Source: Prochlorococcus sp. AG-363-P06 (GTDB lineage: Bacteria > Cyanobacteriota > Cyanobacteriia > PCC-6307 > Cyanobiaceae). From it: DNA of 64,000 bases. Position 1 is the first letter of the stretch, and every line of letters begins with the position of its first letter. The translations under genes were made by a program, and so were the position numbers. The notes under the pieces are model-generated. The model saw nothing but the letters and a program-made list of their open reading frames with translations. It did not search any database and was not told the DNA's origin. This document shows positions 56,000-64,000 of the stretch, in pieces. The DNA is taken from NCBI GenBank assembly GCA_003280025.1, contig QCGD01000002.1:1-64000 (forward strand), in the 5' to 3' direction.

Positions 56000-58015
56000 C
56001 TATTTAAATCCAAATAGACTAAAAGAAATTCCCCCTGATTGATCATGAGGTTGATAAAAGATTCCAAATTCATATGATCTTTTTTTCCAATTTAATGAGA
56101 TTTTAGAATTTATAAATTCACCATAATCCTCTGAATCACTAGTAAAATCTAATGTTCCTTTACTTTTGAGAACAACAGGTCCAAACAACTGCTGATCAAA
56201 AGCAATATCTAAGGTAAATTGGTCATAATTTTGGTCAAATTTAAACACACTATATCCACTTTTAAATTTATAAAAAGGCAAAATACTAATGCGAGTATAA
56301 TCAAAAGTTTTATTTTTTAAATTACCCAAGATTAGTTCTGGACCTAAACCCAAACCTAAATATTCCTGATGAGCTCCATCTTCATAGAAAGAATATGATG
56401 CTTCTAATTTTGTCTGAAGATTCAATCCTTTGGTAATTGGTTTAGGAATATATTTATATGAAGTGTCAATAGATTTATTTTTAGGTCCTTCAAAACTAAT
56501 TGGTAATTGCTTATCAAGGGAATAAAACAAGTGGCCTTTCAAGTTAGTTACTAAATTTTTAGTATTTAGAGCCTCTGCCGTTATATTCGCTAAACCTAAA
56601 GATATAAATTCTGTATTTTTAAAACCGTTAACTACCCAACTATTTTCTTTCTCTAATTTTGAACCAAAACCTCTGTAAATTTCTGCTTCACCCAATGAAC
56701 CATTCCAAACCCTTTCCCTATAAAGTCCATAAAAACTTTTATCCCATTTTGAATTTAGAAAATTCATTTCTTTTTTCAAAGAAGTTTTTAATCTAAATGC
56801 ATCAGAAAATTTATTCATATCAAAAGAATTAATATTCTTTTCTATTTCTAAATCCCAATTATTTATTGGGCCTTTTATCTGGGCATTTAGAGCAAAATAA
56901 TCTTTCAAACTTGTATTGCGTTTAACCTTCTCTGAAGTTATTGAATCATCCTTCTTGACAAAACTTTTTGTATTACCTCTTAATGAGCGCTGAATTAAAA
57001 ATTGCGGCTCTAAATCAATAATAAAATCATCAAAAATATCTATCGAATTAAATTTTCTACCAATAAAAAATCCATCCTTATCTAAATTGTCATATCCAAA
57101 GGTCCATCTATTATCAACATCAAAGAATTCTTTCGAAGTATTTAAGGTTCTTTCTCCTAACCAAAAAGGGATTGAAACTTTTTCATCAAAAATTAAATAA
57201 TTTAACGCAGTCTTAAATCTTACTTTTTCTCCAGTAGGAATAGCTTCTAATGAATTAATTACTATCTTAACTTGTTTTAATTCAAGTAAATCATTACTAA
57301 ATACTGCTTTTTTACTTCTCCATTTTGTTCCATCTATAGTCATTTTATCTGTGAAAAACATCCAATTTTCAACCTTCCCAGGTGTATTCAATACTTCACT
57401 TTTTTCGAAATCTAGTAAATTTTCTAACTTATTAATATCTGAAAGGCTTAAATTTGAGTATAAATCGTCGATAAATGTAGCAGAATTTATGGAACCTTTA
57501 ACATCTAATAAATATCCTTTTTTACTAATAAAACTGTACTCTAATTGTGAAATTTTAAAGATTTGATCTCCTAATATTAAAACTATGTTTCCTTTTGCAC
57601 TGATTTTTTTATTTAACTTATCGTAAATTAGGCTATCAGCTTTAAGAAATATTCCTTTATAGGAAACTGAAACATTCCCTTGAGCAGACAATATATTATT
57701 TAGTTCAGATTGTACATCAGATTGAATAATTAACTCTTTTTTCTTTTCAGAATAACTAACTAAAAGCGGTAGAGAGTAATTTTCGAAATCTAAATCTTGT
57801 TTTAAATATTCCCTAAAATTTATTTTTTTTTGAGTAATAAAATAATCAGAAGAAGGTGATTTAAGATCTTTAAAATCCCTATAATCAATAAACTGATCAA
57901 TTAATCTTTTTTTACTATAATTATTTTTATTAAAGTCAGAAGTTTTCCCTAGAGGGATAAAGTTGATTAACAAAAAAATGGGTAATATGACTTTTTGAGA
58001 AATTCCTGAAATCAA
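56000..58015 (-). CDS. OstA/LptD-like outer membrane protein (DUF3769 type)
   Basis: A 671-residue exported protein with an N-terminal hydrophobic signal (ILPIFLLINFIPLG). Residues about 95-170 form an OstA/LptA-like beta-jellyroll (LSAQGNVSVSYKGIFLKADS, KGNIVLILGDQIF). The C-terminal 450 residues have alternating strand patterns, many aromatic residues and end in a phenylalanine-rich strand (GGISFSLFGFK), as expected for a beta-barrel. It is probably the cyanobacterial counterpart of LptD for lipopolysaccharide insertion. Confidence 0.78.
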   Translation of the reverse strand: MISGISQKVILPIFLLINFIPLGKTSDFNKNNYSKKRLIDQFIDYRDFKDLKSPSSDYFITQKKINFREYLKQDLDFENYSLPLLVSYSEKKKELIIQSDVQSELNNILSAQGNVSVSYKGIFLKADSLIYDKLNKKISAKGNIVLILGDQIFKISQLEYSFISKKGYLLDVKGSINSATFIDDLYSNLSLSDINKLENLLDFEKSEVLNTPGKVENWMFFTDKMTIDGTKWRSKKAVFSNDLLELKQVKIVINSLEAIPTGEKVRFKTALNYLIFDEKVSIPFWLGERTLNTSKEFFDVDNRWTFGYDNLDKDGFFIGRKFNSIDIFDDFIIDLEPQFLIQRSLRGNTKSFVKKDDSITSEKVKRNTSLKDYFALNAQIKGPINNWDLEIEKNINSFDMNKFSDAFRLKTSLKKEMNFLNSKWDKSFYGLYRERVWNGSLGEAEIYRGFGSKLEKENSWVVNGFKNTEFISLGLANITAEALNTKNLVTNLKGHLFYSLDKQLPISFEGPKNKSIDTSYKYIPKPITKGLNLQTKLEASYSFYEDGAHQEYLGLGLGPELILGNLKNKTFDYTRISILPFYKFKSGYSVFKFDQNYDQFTLDIAFDQQLFGPVVLKSKGTLDFTSDSEDYGEFINSKISLNWKKRSYEFGIFYQPHDQSGGISFSLFGFK

Positions 58016-58033
58016 TTGAATTAAACTAAAAAA

Positions 58034-58162
58034 TTAATCTTGAGGACTCTCCAAATCTTTTCTATTAGGTGTTCTAGTTGGATCACTTGCTAAAAATCCG
58101 AATAGAAATATTCCTATAAAGAAAAAGACGATAGTGTAAACAGAAATTTTAAGGGCAAGCAT
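58034..58162 (-). CDS. psbI: Photosystem II protein I
   Basis: A 42-residue single-helix protein, [20 protein letters not shown] and then [18 protein letters not shown]. This is the PsbI sequence type. It sits next to D1 and CP43 and aids early assembly of photosystem II. It lies between psbN and the OstA-like gene on the minus strand. A perfect 8-bp inverted repeat (58187-58206) is just upstream. Confidence 0.96.
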   Translation of the reverse strand: MLALKISVYTIVFFFIGIFLFGFLASDPTRTPNRKDLESPQD

Positions 58163-58274
58163 GGAAATTACGAGTGCTGACAGATTTATATCTTAGTAAA
58201 GATATATTTAATTTATGTTAAAAGGTTTACTTTTTGTATTTTTGGTAAATTTTGAAATACTTTATATTAAAAAA

Positions 58275-58427
58275 TTAATCATCATGGTCATCCCAAGGAT
58301 CTGTAAGTTTTGCCGCCTTGGGGCCAAAAGCAGTCCAGAGGCCAAAACCTGTTAAAGCTAAAAGAATTACCAGAACTGTTACCGCCATAGTAAGAGCCGG
58401 ATCTGGAGCTGATGATAAAGTTTGCAT
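58275..58427 (-). CDS. psbN: Photosystem II assembly protein PsbN
   Basis: A 50-residue protein: MQTLSSAPDPALTMAVTVLV, the helix LVILLALTGFGLWTAFGP and the acidic tail TDPWDDHDD. PsbN is not a structural subunit but aids repair and assembly of the photosystem II reaction centre. It is divergent from psbH across 80 bases, the conserved psbN/psbH arrangement. Confidence 0.94.
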   Translation of the reverse strand: MQTLSSAPDPALTMAVTVLVILLALTGFGLWTAFGPKAAKLTDPWDDHDD

Positions 58428-58455
58428 CAATTTTGCTAAGTTTGTAAACAATTTA

Positions 58456-58475
58456 TGTATAAGTTCTTATACAAT
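58456..58475 (+). promoter_or_regulatory. Palindrome between psbN and psbH with promoter-like box
   Basis: TGTATAAG at 58456-58463 and CTTATACA at 58466-58473 form a perfect 18-base palindrome in the middle of the psbN/psbH gap. A -10-like TACAAT at 58470-58475 sits about 32 bases before the psbH ATG, and the minus strand shows a similar TATACAT. It could be a two-way promoter core or an operator for both genes. This is suggestive only. Confidence 0.45.
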
Positions 58476-58507
58476 AGCGAAATAATATTCGATTTAGTGA
58501 ATTCATC

Positions 58508-58699
58508 ATGGGTCAAAAAACTCCTTTAGGAAGTCTTTTAAAAGCAATTGGAAATTCAGGTCAAGGGAAAGTTGTTCCTGGATGGGGAGCTGCTCCTGTT
58601 ATGACTATTATTGGTGTACTTCTTTTAGTTTTCCTTGTAATTATGCTCCAAATTTATAATCAATCTGTACTATTACAGGGTTTCTCTGTAGATTGGTAG
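58508..58699 (+). CDS. psbH: Photosystem II protein H
   Basis: A 63-residue protein starting [20 protein letters not shown], followed by [20 protein letters not shown] (membrane helix) and [15 protein letters not shown]. The sequence and length match cyanobacterial PsbH, a small core subunit near CP47 that aids quinone exchange and assembly. The region 58700-58899 after it has no recognisable gene. Confidence 0.97.
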   Translation: MGQKTPLGSLLKAIGNSGQGKVVPGWGAAPVMTIIGVLLLVFLVIMLQIYNQSVLLQGFSVDW

Positions 58700-58899
58700 A
58701 TTGCAACGGTAATTAACCTTCTATAACTGAATAATTAAATTGCTTTAATAATCTAGTCCAATCTAGCTAAATAATTATTAGTAATTTTAAATTTAATAGT
58801 AAATTTAATTTGCTTATATTTTTTATACTCAATATAAATTGAAGTTTTCATAATCTTCTCAATTTATAATTCTCAATAATATTGAAGTTTAAAAATTTC

Positions 58900-59502
58900 A
58901 TGCATGAAAAATACATAATTGGTTTAGGTAATCCTGGGAAAGAATATGTAAATAGCAGACATAATATTGGGTTTTTATTACTTAAAAATCTTTCAAACAA
59001 ATATGACTCAAATTTTACATTAAAAAATAAGCTTAAAAGTTGGTGCTCAGAATTCAAGATCAATAATTTTACCTACAGATTATTTTTACCTAACACCTAT
59101 ATGAATCACAGCGGTGATGCTGTAAGAGCAATAGTTGACTGGTATAAAATTGATCTAGATCAGCTTTATATCGTAGTTGATGATATAGATCTACCTCTTG
59201 GGAAGATCAGATATAGAAAAAAAGGTAGTTCAGGAGGGCACAATGGACTTAGAAGTATAATTGAAAAATTGCAAACTGAAAATTTTAATAGAATTAGAGT
59301 TGGGATAGGCGCTCCTAAATCAATTAAAACAACTAATAATTTCAATACTATTTCCCATGTATTAGGTAATATTTCTTCAGAAGAAAAATTAATTTTGGAT
59401 AAAGTTTATAAGCAAGTAATCGAATCACTGGAACAATTAAATACTAAAAAAGAAGATTATATTATTAGTAAATTAAATTCTTTCAATAAAGAAGTGATTT
59501 AA
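58900..59502 (+). CDS. pth: Peptidyl-tRNA hydrolase
   Basis: A 200-residue enzyme that releases tRNA from stalled peptidyl-tRNA. Conserved residues lie in IIGLGNPGKEYVNSRHNIGF (catalytic histidine), PNTYMNHSGDAV, VVDDIDLPLGKIRYRKKGSS and GGHNGLRSIIEKL. ATG 58900 is the family start; a TTG at 58882 would add six residues. The DUF3146 gene follows after three bases. Confidence 0.95.
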   Translation: MHEKYIIGLGNPGKEYVNSRHNIGFLLLKNLSNKYDSNFTLKNKLKSWCSEFKINNFTYRLFLPNTYMNHSGDAVRAIVDWYKIDLDQLYIVVDDIDLPLGKIRYRKKGSSGGHNGLRSIIEKLQTENFNRIRVGIGAPKSIKTTNNFNTISHVLGNISSEEKLILDKVYKQVIESLEQLNTKKEDYIISKLNSFNKEVI

Positions 59503-59505
59503 TAA

Positions 59506-59763
59506 ATGAGACCAAAACCAGAAACAACTGCTCATGTAAGTGTAAAAGAATATTCTTTCTCCAAAAAACAAGTCAAAGGAATTGTTGAAGCAAGTGAGTT
59601 TAAATGGCAATTTACGTGGGCATTTGATAAGGGGGTTTTATATGTACAACCTCCTCTAGGAAGAGCCTTAATTGAAGATTCTTTATTAAGGTTTCTAGTA
59701 AAGAAAGATTATGAATTAGAAGCAGGTAATGAATATAAATTTACTATTTCAGCCAAGTTTTAA
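59506..59763 (+). CDS. DUF3146 cyanobacterial protein
   Basis: An 85-residue soluble protein of the cyanobacterial DUF3146 family (FKWQFTWAFDKGVLYVQPPL, GRALIEDSLLRFLVKKDYEL). Function unknown. It is three bases after pth and ends 20 bases inside the convergent RuvX-like gene. Confidence 0.85.
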   Translation: MRPKPETTAHVSVKEYSFSKKQVKGIVEASEFKWQFTWAFDKGVLYVQPPLGRALIEDSLLRFLVKKDYELEAGNEYKFTISAKF

Positions 59764-60181
59764 TGGCTAGATTTTTATCAAAGGTGAATTTATCATGGCA
59801 AAAATCTTCTAAAATTATTAAGGCCGCAATAGCATCTAGGTTTTTATTGATGATAAAGAACTCTCTAGGGATTAATTTTTTAAAACCCCTAATTGGAAAA
59901 AGTTCAAAATATCTTGCTTTTGCCCTATAAGTTGTATTTTTCTCTTCGCAAATAATTAAATCTTGTTTTATAAATTCAAGTTTTTCTATATTCTCTTTAC
60001 TACTTGTACCATTACCAATAATAACTTTTGATATATCTTCAGCAGTTTTTAAATTCTTAACATATTCTTGCAACAATTCACTTCTAAGAATGATTGCTTG
60101 ATAAACTTTTTTTTCTTTTATATCAACTAATACCAAGCCGCATTTAAATCTCCCAGGATCAATTGATATTAATTTAGACAT
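59744..60181 (-). CDS. RNase H-fold (RuvX/YqgF-like) protein
   Basis: A 145-residue protein starting KLISIDPGRFKCGLVLVD, the first acidic motif of RNase H-like YqgF/RuvX or RuvC-like resolvases. KVIIGNGTSSKEN and the C-terminal acidic NKNLDAIAALIILEDFC fit the second and third sites. Family members process pre-16S rRNA or Holliday junctions; which one here is not decided. It starts immediately after the DUF3084 gene. Confidence 0.78.
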   Translation of the reverse strand: MSKLISIDPGRFKCGLVLVDIKEKKVYQAIILRSELLQEYVKNLKTAEDISKVIIGNGTSSKENIEKLEFIKQDLIICEEKNTTYRAKARYFELFPIRGFKKLIPREFFIINKNLDAIAALIILEDFCHDKFTFDKNLAIKTWLK

Positions 60182-61147
60182 TTAAGGTTCTAATTTTTTA
60201 ATATTCAATTCAACTACTATTGATTCTGCAATTTTACTATCTCTCAAAGATACCACCTCTAATTTAAATTTAGAATTTTGATTACTCGTAAGTGAATCTC
60301 TTAGTTGTTTCATAAAATCTCCTCTTGTAGTAATTTCATTAACAATTGATCCTTTTAACTTGCTTATATTTCTCGTCTGACTAATTAAAGTATTTATTTT
60401 AGAATTAATAACTTTGTAGTTTAGATCACTTTTCTCCCAAAAAGAGGTTGTAATAACTTCTCCTTTTCTAAATATTAATTTATTTTCCAATAACTGCGGA
60501 GATACAAAAACATAATTCTCACCCTTCAAAACATTTGTTACTGATTTTATTACTAAGATCCAATTACCTCCTTTTCCTGTAACGCTTTCAATTGCAGAAA
60601 TTTCACTAGGCTTCCACAAAAGAATATTGTCTATTTTTTTTTTGCTAGGAATTACAATTTTCTGCACATATTTATCAGCAGCAGCATAAATCTTTGCTAA
60701 ATCTAATTTCTTATTTGGATTAGATTTGATTTCTGCAATGAATAAAGTTTGACCTCTTTTAATAACAACATTCCCTCTTCTAAATTCATTAATATTATTT
60801 TTTAGTTGATTTAATTCCTTTTCCTTTTGAAGGATTTTATCTTCAAGCCTCTCTCTTTCTTCCTGCAAGGGTATTAGAGCCTTTTTACTTTGATCTAACG
60901 TTTTCTGCAAAACAGGAATATCGACAGAAAGTCTTTGTCTGATATCTTCACTCAACAAACTCAGCAATCCTATAGAGATTGAACTAATAAACCCACCAGT
61001 TATAACAGTTATTATTGTTGCTGTTTTCTTTGGCCTTAATTTTAAGATACTAAACCTTGACTTACCTATTTTTGTTCCTAGCAAATCGCCAAAAGGCGCA
61101 ATTAATCCCCCAAGCAATATTAAGAGAATAATTAAAATCCAAGCCAC
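60182..61147 (-). CDS. DUF3084 membrane-anchored coiled-coil protein
   Basis: A 321-residue protein with two N-terminal helices (ILIILLILLGGLIAPFGDLL and TIITVITGGFISSISIGLLS), a coiled coil at about 85-125 (KALIPLQEERERLEDKILQK) and a C-terminal soluble domain. It matches the cyanobacterial DUF3084 family, of unknown function. It sits between ntcA and the RuvX-like gene on the minus strand. Confidence 0.85.
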   Translation of the reverse strand: MAWILIILLILLGGLIAPFGDLLGTKIGKSRFSILKLRPKKTATIITVITGGFISSISIGLLSLLSEDIRQRLSVDIPVLQKTLDQSKKALIPLQEERERLEDKILQKEKELNQLKNNINEFRRGNVVIKRGQTLFIAEIKSNPNKKLDLAKIYAAADKYVQKIVIPSKKKIDNILLWKPSEISAIESVTGKGGNWILVIKSVTNVLKGENYVFVSPQLLENKLIFRKGEVITTSFWEKSDLNYKVINSKINTLISQTRNISKLKGSIVNEITTRGDFMKQLRDSLTSNQNSKFKLEVVSLRDSKIAESIVVELNIKKLEP

Positions 61148-61187
61148 AATATTTTTATATATTTAATACATCATAAATAATAATGAA

Positions 61188-61919
61188 TCAATTAAATCTT
61201 TTTGCAAGTGCTATTGGATCGAAAACTGTAATCTTTTTTTTATCAATCGTTAGCAATCCAGAATCTTTTAAATCACCTAATAATCTTGTGATCGTTACTC
61301 TAGTTGAACCAATAGCTTCAGCTATAGCCTGATGTGAAAGCTTTAAATCTATTGTTATACCTTTTTCACTCGCCACTCCAAAATCTCTACAGAGAACCAT
61401 TAAAAAACTTACTAAACGCGAAGACATATCTCTATGAGTAAGAGTTTCTATCATTGTTTCTGTTTGGAGAATCCGGCTTGAAAGGCCCTGCAATAGTAAT
61501 AGCGCCACGGATGCATCTGCTTCAATTGCTCTTAAAACAGAATTTGCTGGGGCTGTGATTATTTCAACTCTTGTGAAAGCTATAGAATGATAAAAGCGAT
61601 CAGATCTATGACCTGTTAGAAGAGATAACACACCAAACAGACTATTCTCTCTTAACATTGCTACAGTTATTTCTTCTCCAGATTCATAAACTCTTGATAG
61701 CCTTACTGCCCCTCTTCTGATAAGGTAAACCCTTTCTGCAGGATCTCCAGGAAAAAATATAGTTTTAGATCTTTCAACCATCTCTGAACTTGCGCCATCT
61801 AAACCTTTAATTACTTCCATTAAAGTTCTATTAATTGGAAAACGTTCTCCAAAAGAGTTAATTTTTGTTCCTGACTGTTGCGGATTTAATCGACTGAATC
61901 CTTGGGAAGCTGGCACCAT
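61188..61919 (-). CDS. ntcA: Global nitrogen regulator NtcA
   Basis: A 243-residue CRP/FNR-family factor that senses 2-oxoglutarate and switches on nitrogen assimilation genes. The cNMP-type barrel contains [20 protein letters not shown] and [20 protein letters not shown]; the helix-turn-helix at residues 195-216 is [20 protein letters not shown], which recognises GTA-N8-TAC. Its own promoter region carries such a site at 61968-61981 in the class II layout, implying autoregulation. Confidence 0.97.
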   Translation of the reverse strand: MVPASQGFSRLNPQQSGTKINSFGERFPINRTLMEVIKGLDGASSEMVERSKTIFFPGDPAERVYLIRRGAVRLSRVYESGEEITVAMLRENSLFGVLSLLTGHRSDRFYHSIAFTRVEIITAPANSVLRAIEADASVALLLLQGLSSRILQTETMIETLTHRDMSSRLVSFLMVLCRDFGVASEKGITIDLKLSHQAIAEAIGSTRVTITRLLGDLKDSGLLTIDKKKITVFDPIALAKRFN

Positions 61920-61939
61920 AAGTATCTTTACTATTAAAA

Positions 61940-61981
61940 AATTTAAGAAGACAACTGGAAATATCTTGTATCAACAGTAAC
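61940..61981 (-). promoter_or_regulatory. NtcA-type autoregulatory promoter of ntcA
   Basis: On the minus strand GTTACTGTTGATAC (61981-61968) matches GTA-N8-TAC except for one base in the first half. Exactly 22 bases later comes TAAATT (61945-61940), a TAN3T -10 box. This is the spacing of class II NtcA-activated promoters. Transcription would start near 61933, leaving a leader of about 14 bases. Confidence 0.7.
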
Positions 61982-62121
61982 AATTTTCAATTTTTATTTT
62001 TTTCTCACTAAGAAATTGTTACTTAGCGTTTAATCACAAAAAGCTTTTTTAAGTAAAATTACACTATATGCAGTGTACTTAAATACAAATTATACTGAAT
62101 GTAGAAAAGAAATCCAAAATA

Positions 62122-62694
62122 ATGGTCCTTAGTTCGTCTAATAATTATTCAAAAAGCAATCTTAATCTAGTAGAAACTAATAAAGTTACAGTAAAAGAGA
62201 TAATTCATAATGGACAAGTTCAGATATATCAATCCCCTTATAGAGGAAGTTATTCATCAGTAATCAGGGACTCCTTTAGAAATGCTGCTCTAGGAAGAAA
62301 AGTACTTTTAGTGCAATTAATGAAAGGAGGTGTAAGACAAGGGATTTCGAATGCATTAAACCTTTGTGGTAATTTAACTTGGGTAAGATCATCAAATTCC
62401 TTTGACCAATATAATTCTGAAGAAATTGTTAATAACAAAAACTTAAGACAATCTATTTATGATTCGACTAATGAATTATGGAATTATTGCAAAAAAGAGT
62501 TACTATCTGGTAAAAATGATCAAATTATCCTTGATGAAATCTTTCTTGCAGTTGAAATGAAAATTATCAATAAAGATGATTTAATTTCAACACTTGAAAA
62601 CCGATGTATATCAGGAGATGTAATCCTTACTGGTACATCCATACCTAAAGATTTATTATTAATGGCTAACCAAATCACTGAACTTCGTTCATAA
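62122..62694 (+). CDS. BtuR/CobO-like protein lacking the P-loop
   Basis: A 190-residue protein that aligns along its length with cob(I)alamin adenosyltransferases of the BtuR type: GRKVLLVQLMKGG, then IILDEIFLAVEMKIINKDDL, and VILTGTSIPKDLLLMANQIT near the end. However, the ATP-binding G-x-G-K-G-K-T loop is replaced by SPYRGSYSS at about residues 38-46, so the classical reaction is unlikely. A paralogue with a new or regulatory role is the best reading. It lies between ntcA (divergent) and dcd (four bases downstream). Confidence 0.75.
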   Translation: MVLSSSNNYSKSNLNLVETNKVTVKEIIHNGQVQIYQSPYRGSYSSVIRDSFRNAALGRKVLLVQLMKGGVRQGISNALNLCGNLTWVRSSNSFDQYNSEEIVNNKNLRQSIYDSTNELWNYCKKELLSGKNDQIILDEIFLAVEMKIINKDDLISTLENRCISGDVILTGTSIPKDLLLMANQITELRS

Positions 62695-62698
62695 AATC

Positions 62699-63292
62699 AT
62701 GCTAAAAAATGATCTCTGGATAAATCAAAAAGCTACTGAGGGAATGATAAGTCCCTTTCAATCAAATTTAGTAAGACATCTTGAGCCTAACAGTAAACAG
62801 AAGCCTGTACTAAGTTATGGATGTTCATCATATGGCTATGATTTAAGACTCTCATCTAAAGAGTTTCTAATATTCAGGCATGTACCTGGCACTGTAATGA
62901 ATCCAAAAAAGTTTAATCCTGATAATTTAGAAAAAACTATTCTTCACAAGGATGATGACGGTGATTTTTTTATTCTTCCTGCCCACTCCTATGGTTTGGG
63001 TGTAGCTTTAGAAAAGATGAAAGTTCCCGAAAATATTACTGTAATCTGTATTGGCAAAAGTACTTATGCTCGTCTAGGGATAATAGTTAATACAACTCCA
63101 GCAGAAGCAGGATGGGAGGGTCACTTAACTCTAGAATTTAGTAATAGTTCAGGAGCTGACTGCAGAATTTACGCTAATGAAGGAATATGCCAACTACTTT
63201 TTTTTGAAGGCGACCCTTGCTCTACAACATATGAAGACAGAAAAGGTAAATATCAAAATCAACCAGAACGTGTAACCTTAGCAAAAATTTAA
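62699..63292 (+). CDS. dcd: dCTP deaminase
   Basis: A 197-residue trimeric enzyme giving dUTP from dCTP for thymidylate synthesis. Family blocks are VLSYGCSSYGYDLRLSSKEF, the active-site CIGKSTYARLGIIVNTTPAE with the glutamate of AGWEGHLTLEFSNSS, and EGICQLLFFEGDP. It could be mono- or bifunctional (dCTP deaminase/dUTPase); the sequence does not settle this. thyX follows after one base. Confidence 0.94.
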   Translation: MLKNDLWINQKATEGMISPFQSNLVRHLEPNSKQKPVLSYGCSSYGYDLRLSSKEFLIFRHVPGTVMNPKKFNPDNLEKTILHKDDDGDFFILPAHSYGLGVALEKMKVPENITVICIGKSTYARLGIIVNTTPAEAGWEGHLTLEFSNSSGADCRIYANEGICQLLFFEGDPCSTTYEDRKGKYQNQPERVTLAKI

Positions 63293-63293
63293 A

Positions 63294-63926
63294 ATGAGTA
63301 ATGTTGAACTAATTTCATTAACTCCAAATGCAGAAAAAACAATGGCATACATTGCTAGAGTTAGTAATCCAAAGAACCAGAATAACGATGACTATTCAAA
63401 ATTATTAAGTTATTGTATAAAGCATGAACATTGGAGTGTGTTTGAGCAGTCATTTATGACCTTGCAAATTGAAACGAACAGAGGGATTGCCGCGCAAATA
63501 TTAAGACATAGATCCTTCACTTTCCAAGAATTTTCTCAAAGATATGCTGATAGTACTCAATTGGGAAATATTCCCCTTCCTGAACTAAGAAGACAAGACT
63601 TCAAAAACAGACAAAATTCAATTCCTGATCTTCCTGATGAATTAAAAAAAATATTCAACAAAAAAATTACTGCTCATTTTAAAAATGCATCAGATTTATA
63701 TGAGGAATTACTTGCTGAAGGGATCGCGAAGGAATGCGCAAGATTTGTACTCCCACTAGCAACGCCTACAAGAATCTATATGTCTGGATCATGTAGATCA
63801 TGGATACACTACATTAATTTAAGATCTGGACATGGTACCCAAGAAGAGCATAAAAATATAGCTCAAAATTGTAAATCTATTTTTAAAAAAAGTTTTCCAA
63901 TAGTTTCCAAATCTCTAAATTGGTAA
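63294..63926 (+). CDS. thyX: FAD-dependent thymidylate synthase
   Basis: A 210-residue flavin enzyme that makes dTMP from dUMP with methylenetetrahydrofolate. The ThyX signature RHR-x7-S is present at Arg71-His72-Arg73 to Ser81 (ILRHRSFTFQEFSQRY), with ECARFVLPLATPTRIYMSGS and NLRSGHGTQEEHK further on. It lies one base after dcd, a functional pair for thymidylate supply. The remaining 74 bases (63927-64000) show no gene. Confidence 0.96.
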   Translation: MSNVELISLTPNAEKTMAYIARVSNPKNQNNDDYSKLLSYCIKHEHWSVFEQSFMTLQIETNRGIAAQILRHRSFTFQEFSQRYADSTQLGNIPLPELRRQDFKNRQNSIPDLPDELKKIFNKKITAHFKNASDLYEELLAEGIAKECARFVLPLATPTRIYMSGSCRSWIHYINLRSGHGTQEEHKNIAQNCKSIFKKSFPIVSKSLNW

Positions 63927-64000
63927 AAACTATCCATGACTTCGAGGGGCAGCTTGGTAATTTTTATTAACTCCGATTTGTGAAAAATCTGAATTCACAA

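Noticed and set aside
1-64000. CRISPR array, prophage, transposon or tRNA-borne integration site.
   Set aside because: No repeated spacer pattern, no integrase or transposase genes and no duplicated tRNA ends were seen.

Overview
The window is a compact, AT-rich stretch of a marine picocyanobacterial chromosome, almost certainly a high-light-adapted Prochlorococcus. The evidence is oxygenic photosynthesis genes throughout (psbB-psbT, psbEFLJ, psbK, psbI, psbN, psbH, ndhCKJ, chlD), an NtcA nitrogen regulator with an ammonium transporter, several cyanobacteria-only protein families, and a relic phycoerythrin beta subunit with a lyase gene but no alpha subunit beside it. Genes are packed tightly, and many start with TTG or GTG without a clear ribosome binding site. 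I see no insertion sequence, prophage, CRISPR array or rRNA operon. Assignment to genus rests on recalled family and gene-order knowledge, not on a search.

Layout. 1-0.65 kb: end of psbB, then psbT. 0.7-5.2 kb: nrdR, rpsA, metK, a sugar kinase, tRNA-Phe. 5.2-8.3 kb: a secreted small protein, a TVP38-type membrane protein and the phycoerythrin relic (small ORF, cpeS, cpeB). 8.3-15 kb: a UvrD/PcrA helicase, a tRNA nucleotidyltransferase, an oxidoreductase-SelD fusion and MTA phosphorylase. 15-19 kb: the rubA-ycf48-psbEFLJ cluster divergent from ndhCKJ. 19-27 kb: a YvcK-like protein, a lipid-type ABC transporter pair, chlD, folK, a Nudix hydrolase and photolyase. 27.1-27.3 kb: a decayed gene. 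27.4-38.6 kb: metabolic and repair genes (fabI, hisB, a carotenoid oxygenase, rdgB, a phosphohexomutase, an Fe-S nuclease, ygfZ, pyrE), tRNA-Met, a CBS-domain protein and an oxidoreductase. 38.6-42.5 kb: psbK-tgt, cobS, a Hik2-like kinase, and a structured leader before a DUF3155 gene. 42.5-49 kb: esterase, purH, DoxX, ispH, the ammonium transporter and sfsA. 49-56 kb: murJ, tRNA-Arg, glyA, cinA, leuCD. 56-64 kb: an OstA/LptD-like protein, psbI, psbN/psbH, pth, ntcA, a BtuR-like protein, dcd and thyX.

How it works together. rubA and ycf48 make assembly factors for the photosystem II core whose small subunits follow them directly. NtcA probably controls its own promoter and the ammonium transporter, because NtcA-type GTA-N8-TAC sites lie upstream of both. 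dcd and thyX form a deoxyuridylate/thymidylate pair. The most unusual items are the remnant of a sugar aminotransferase gene at 27.1 kb, a cobS gene without a standard start codon, the relic phycoerythrin locus with a fresh in-frame duplication in cpeS, a BtuR-like protein that has lost its P-loop, and two hairpin-rich leaders (rpsA and DUF3155).
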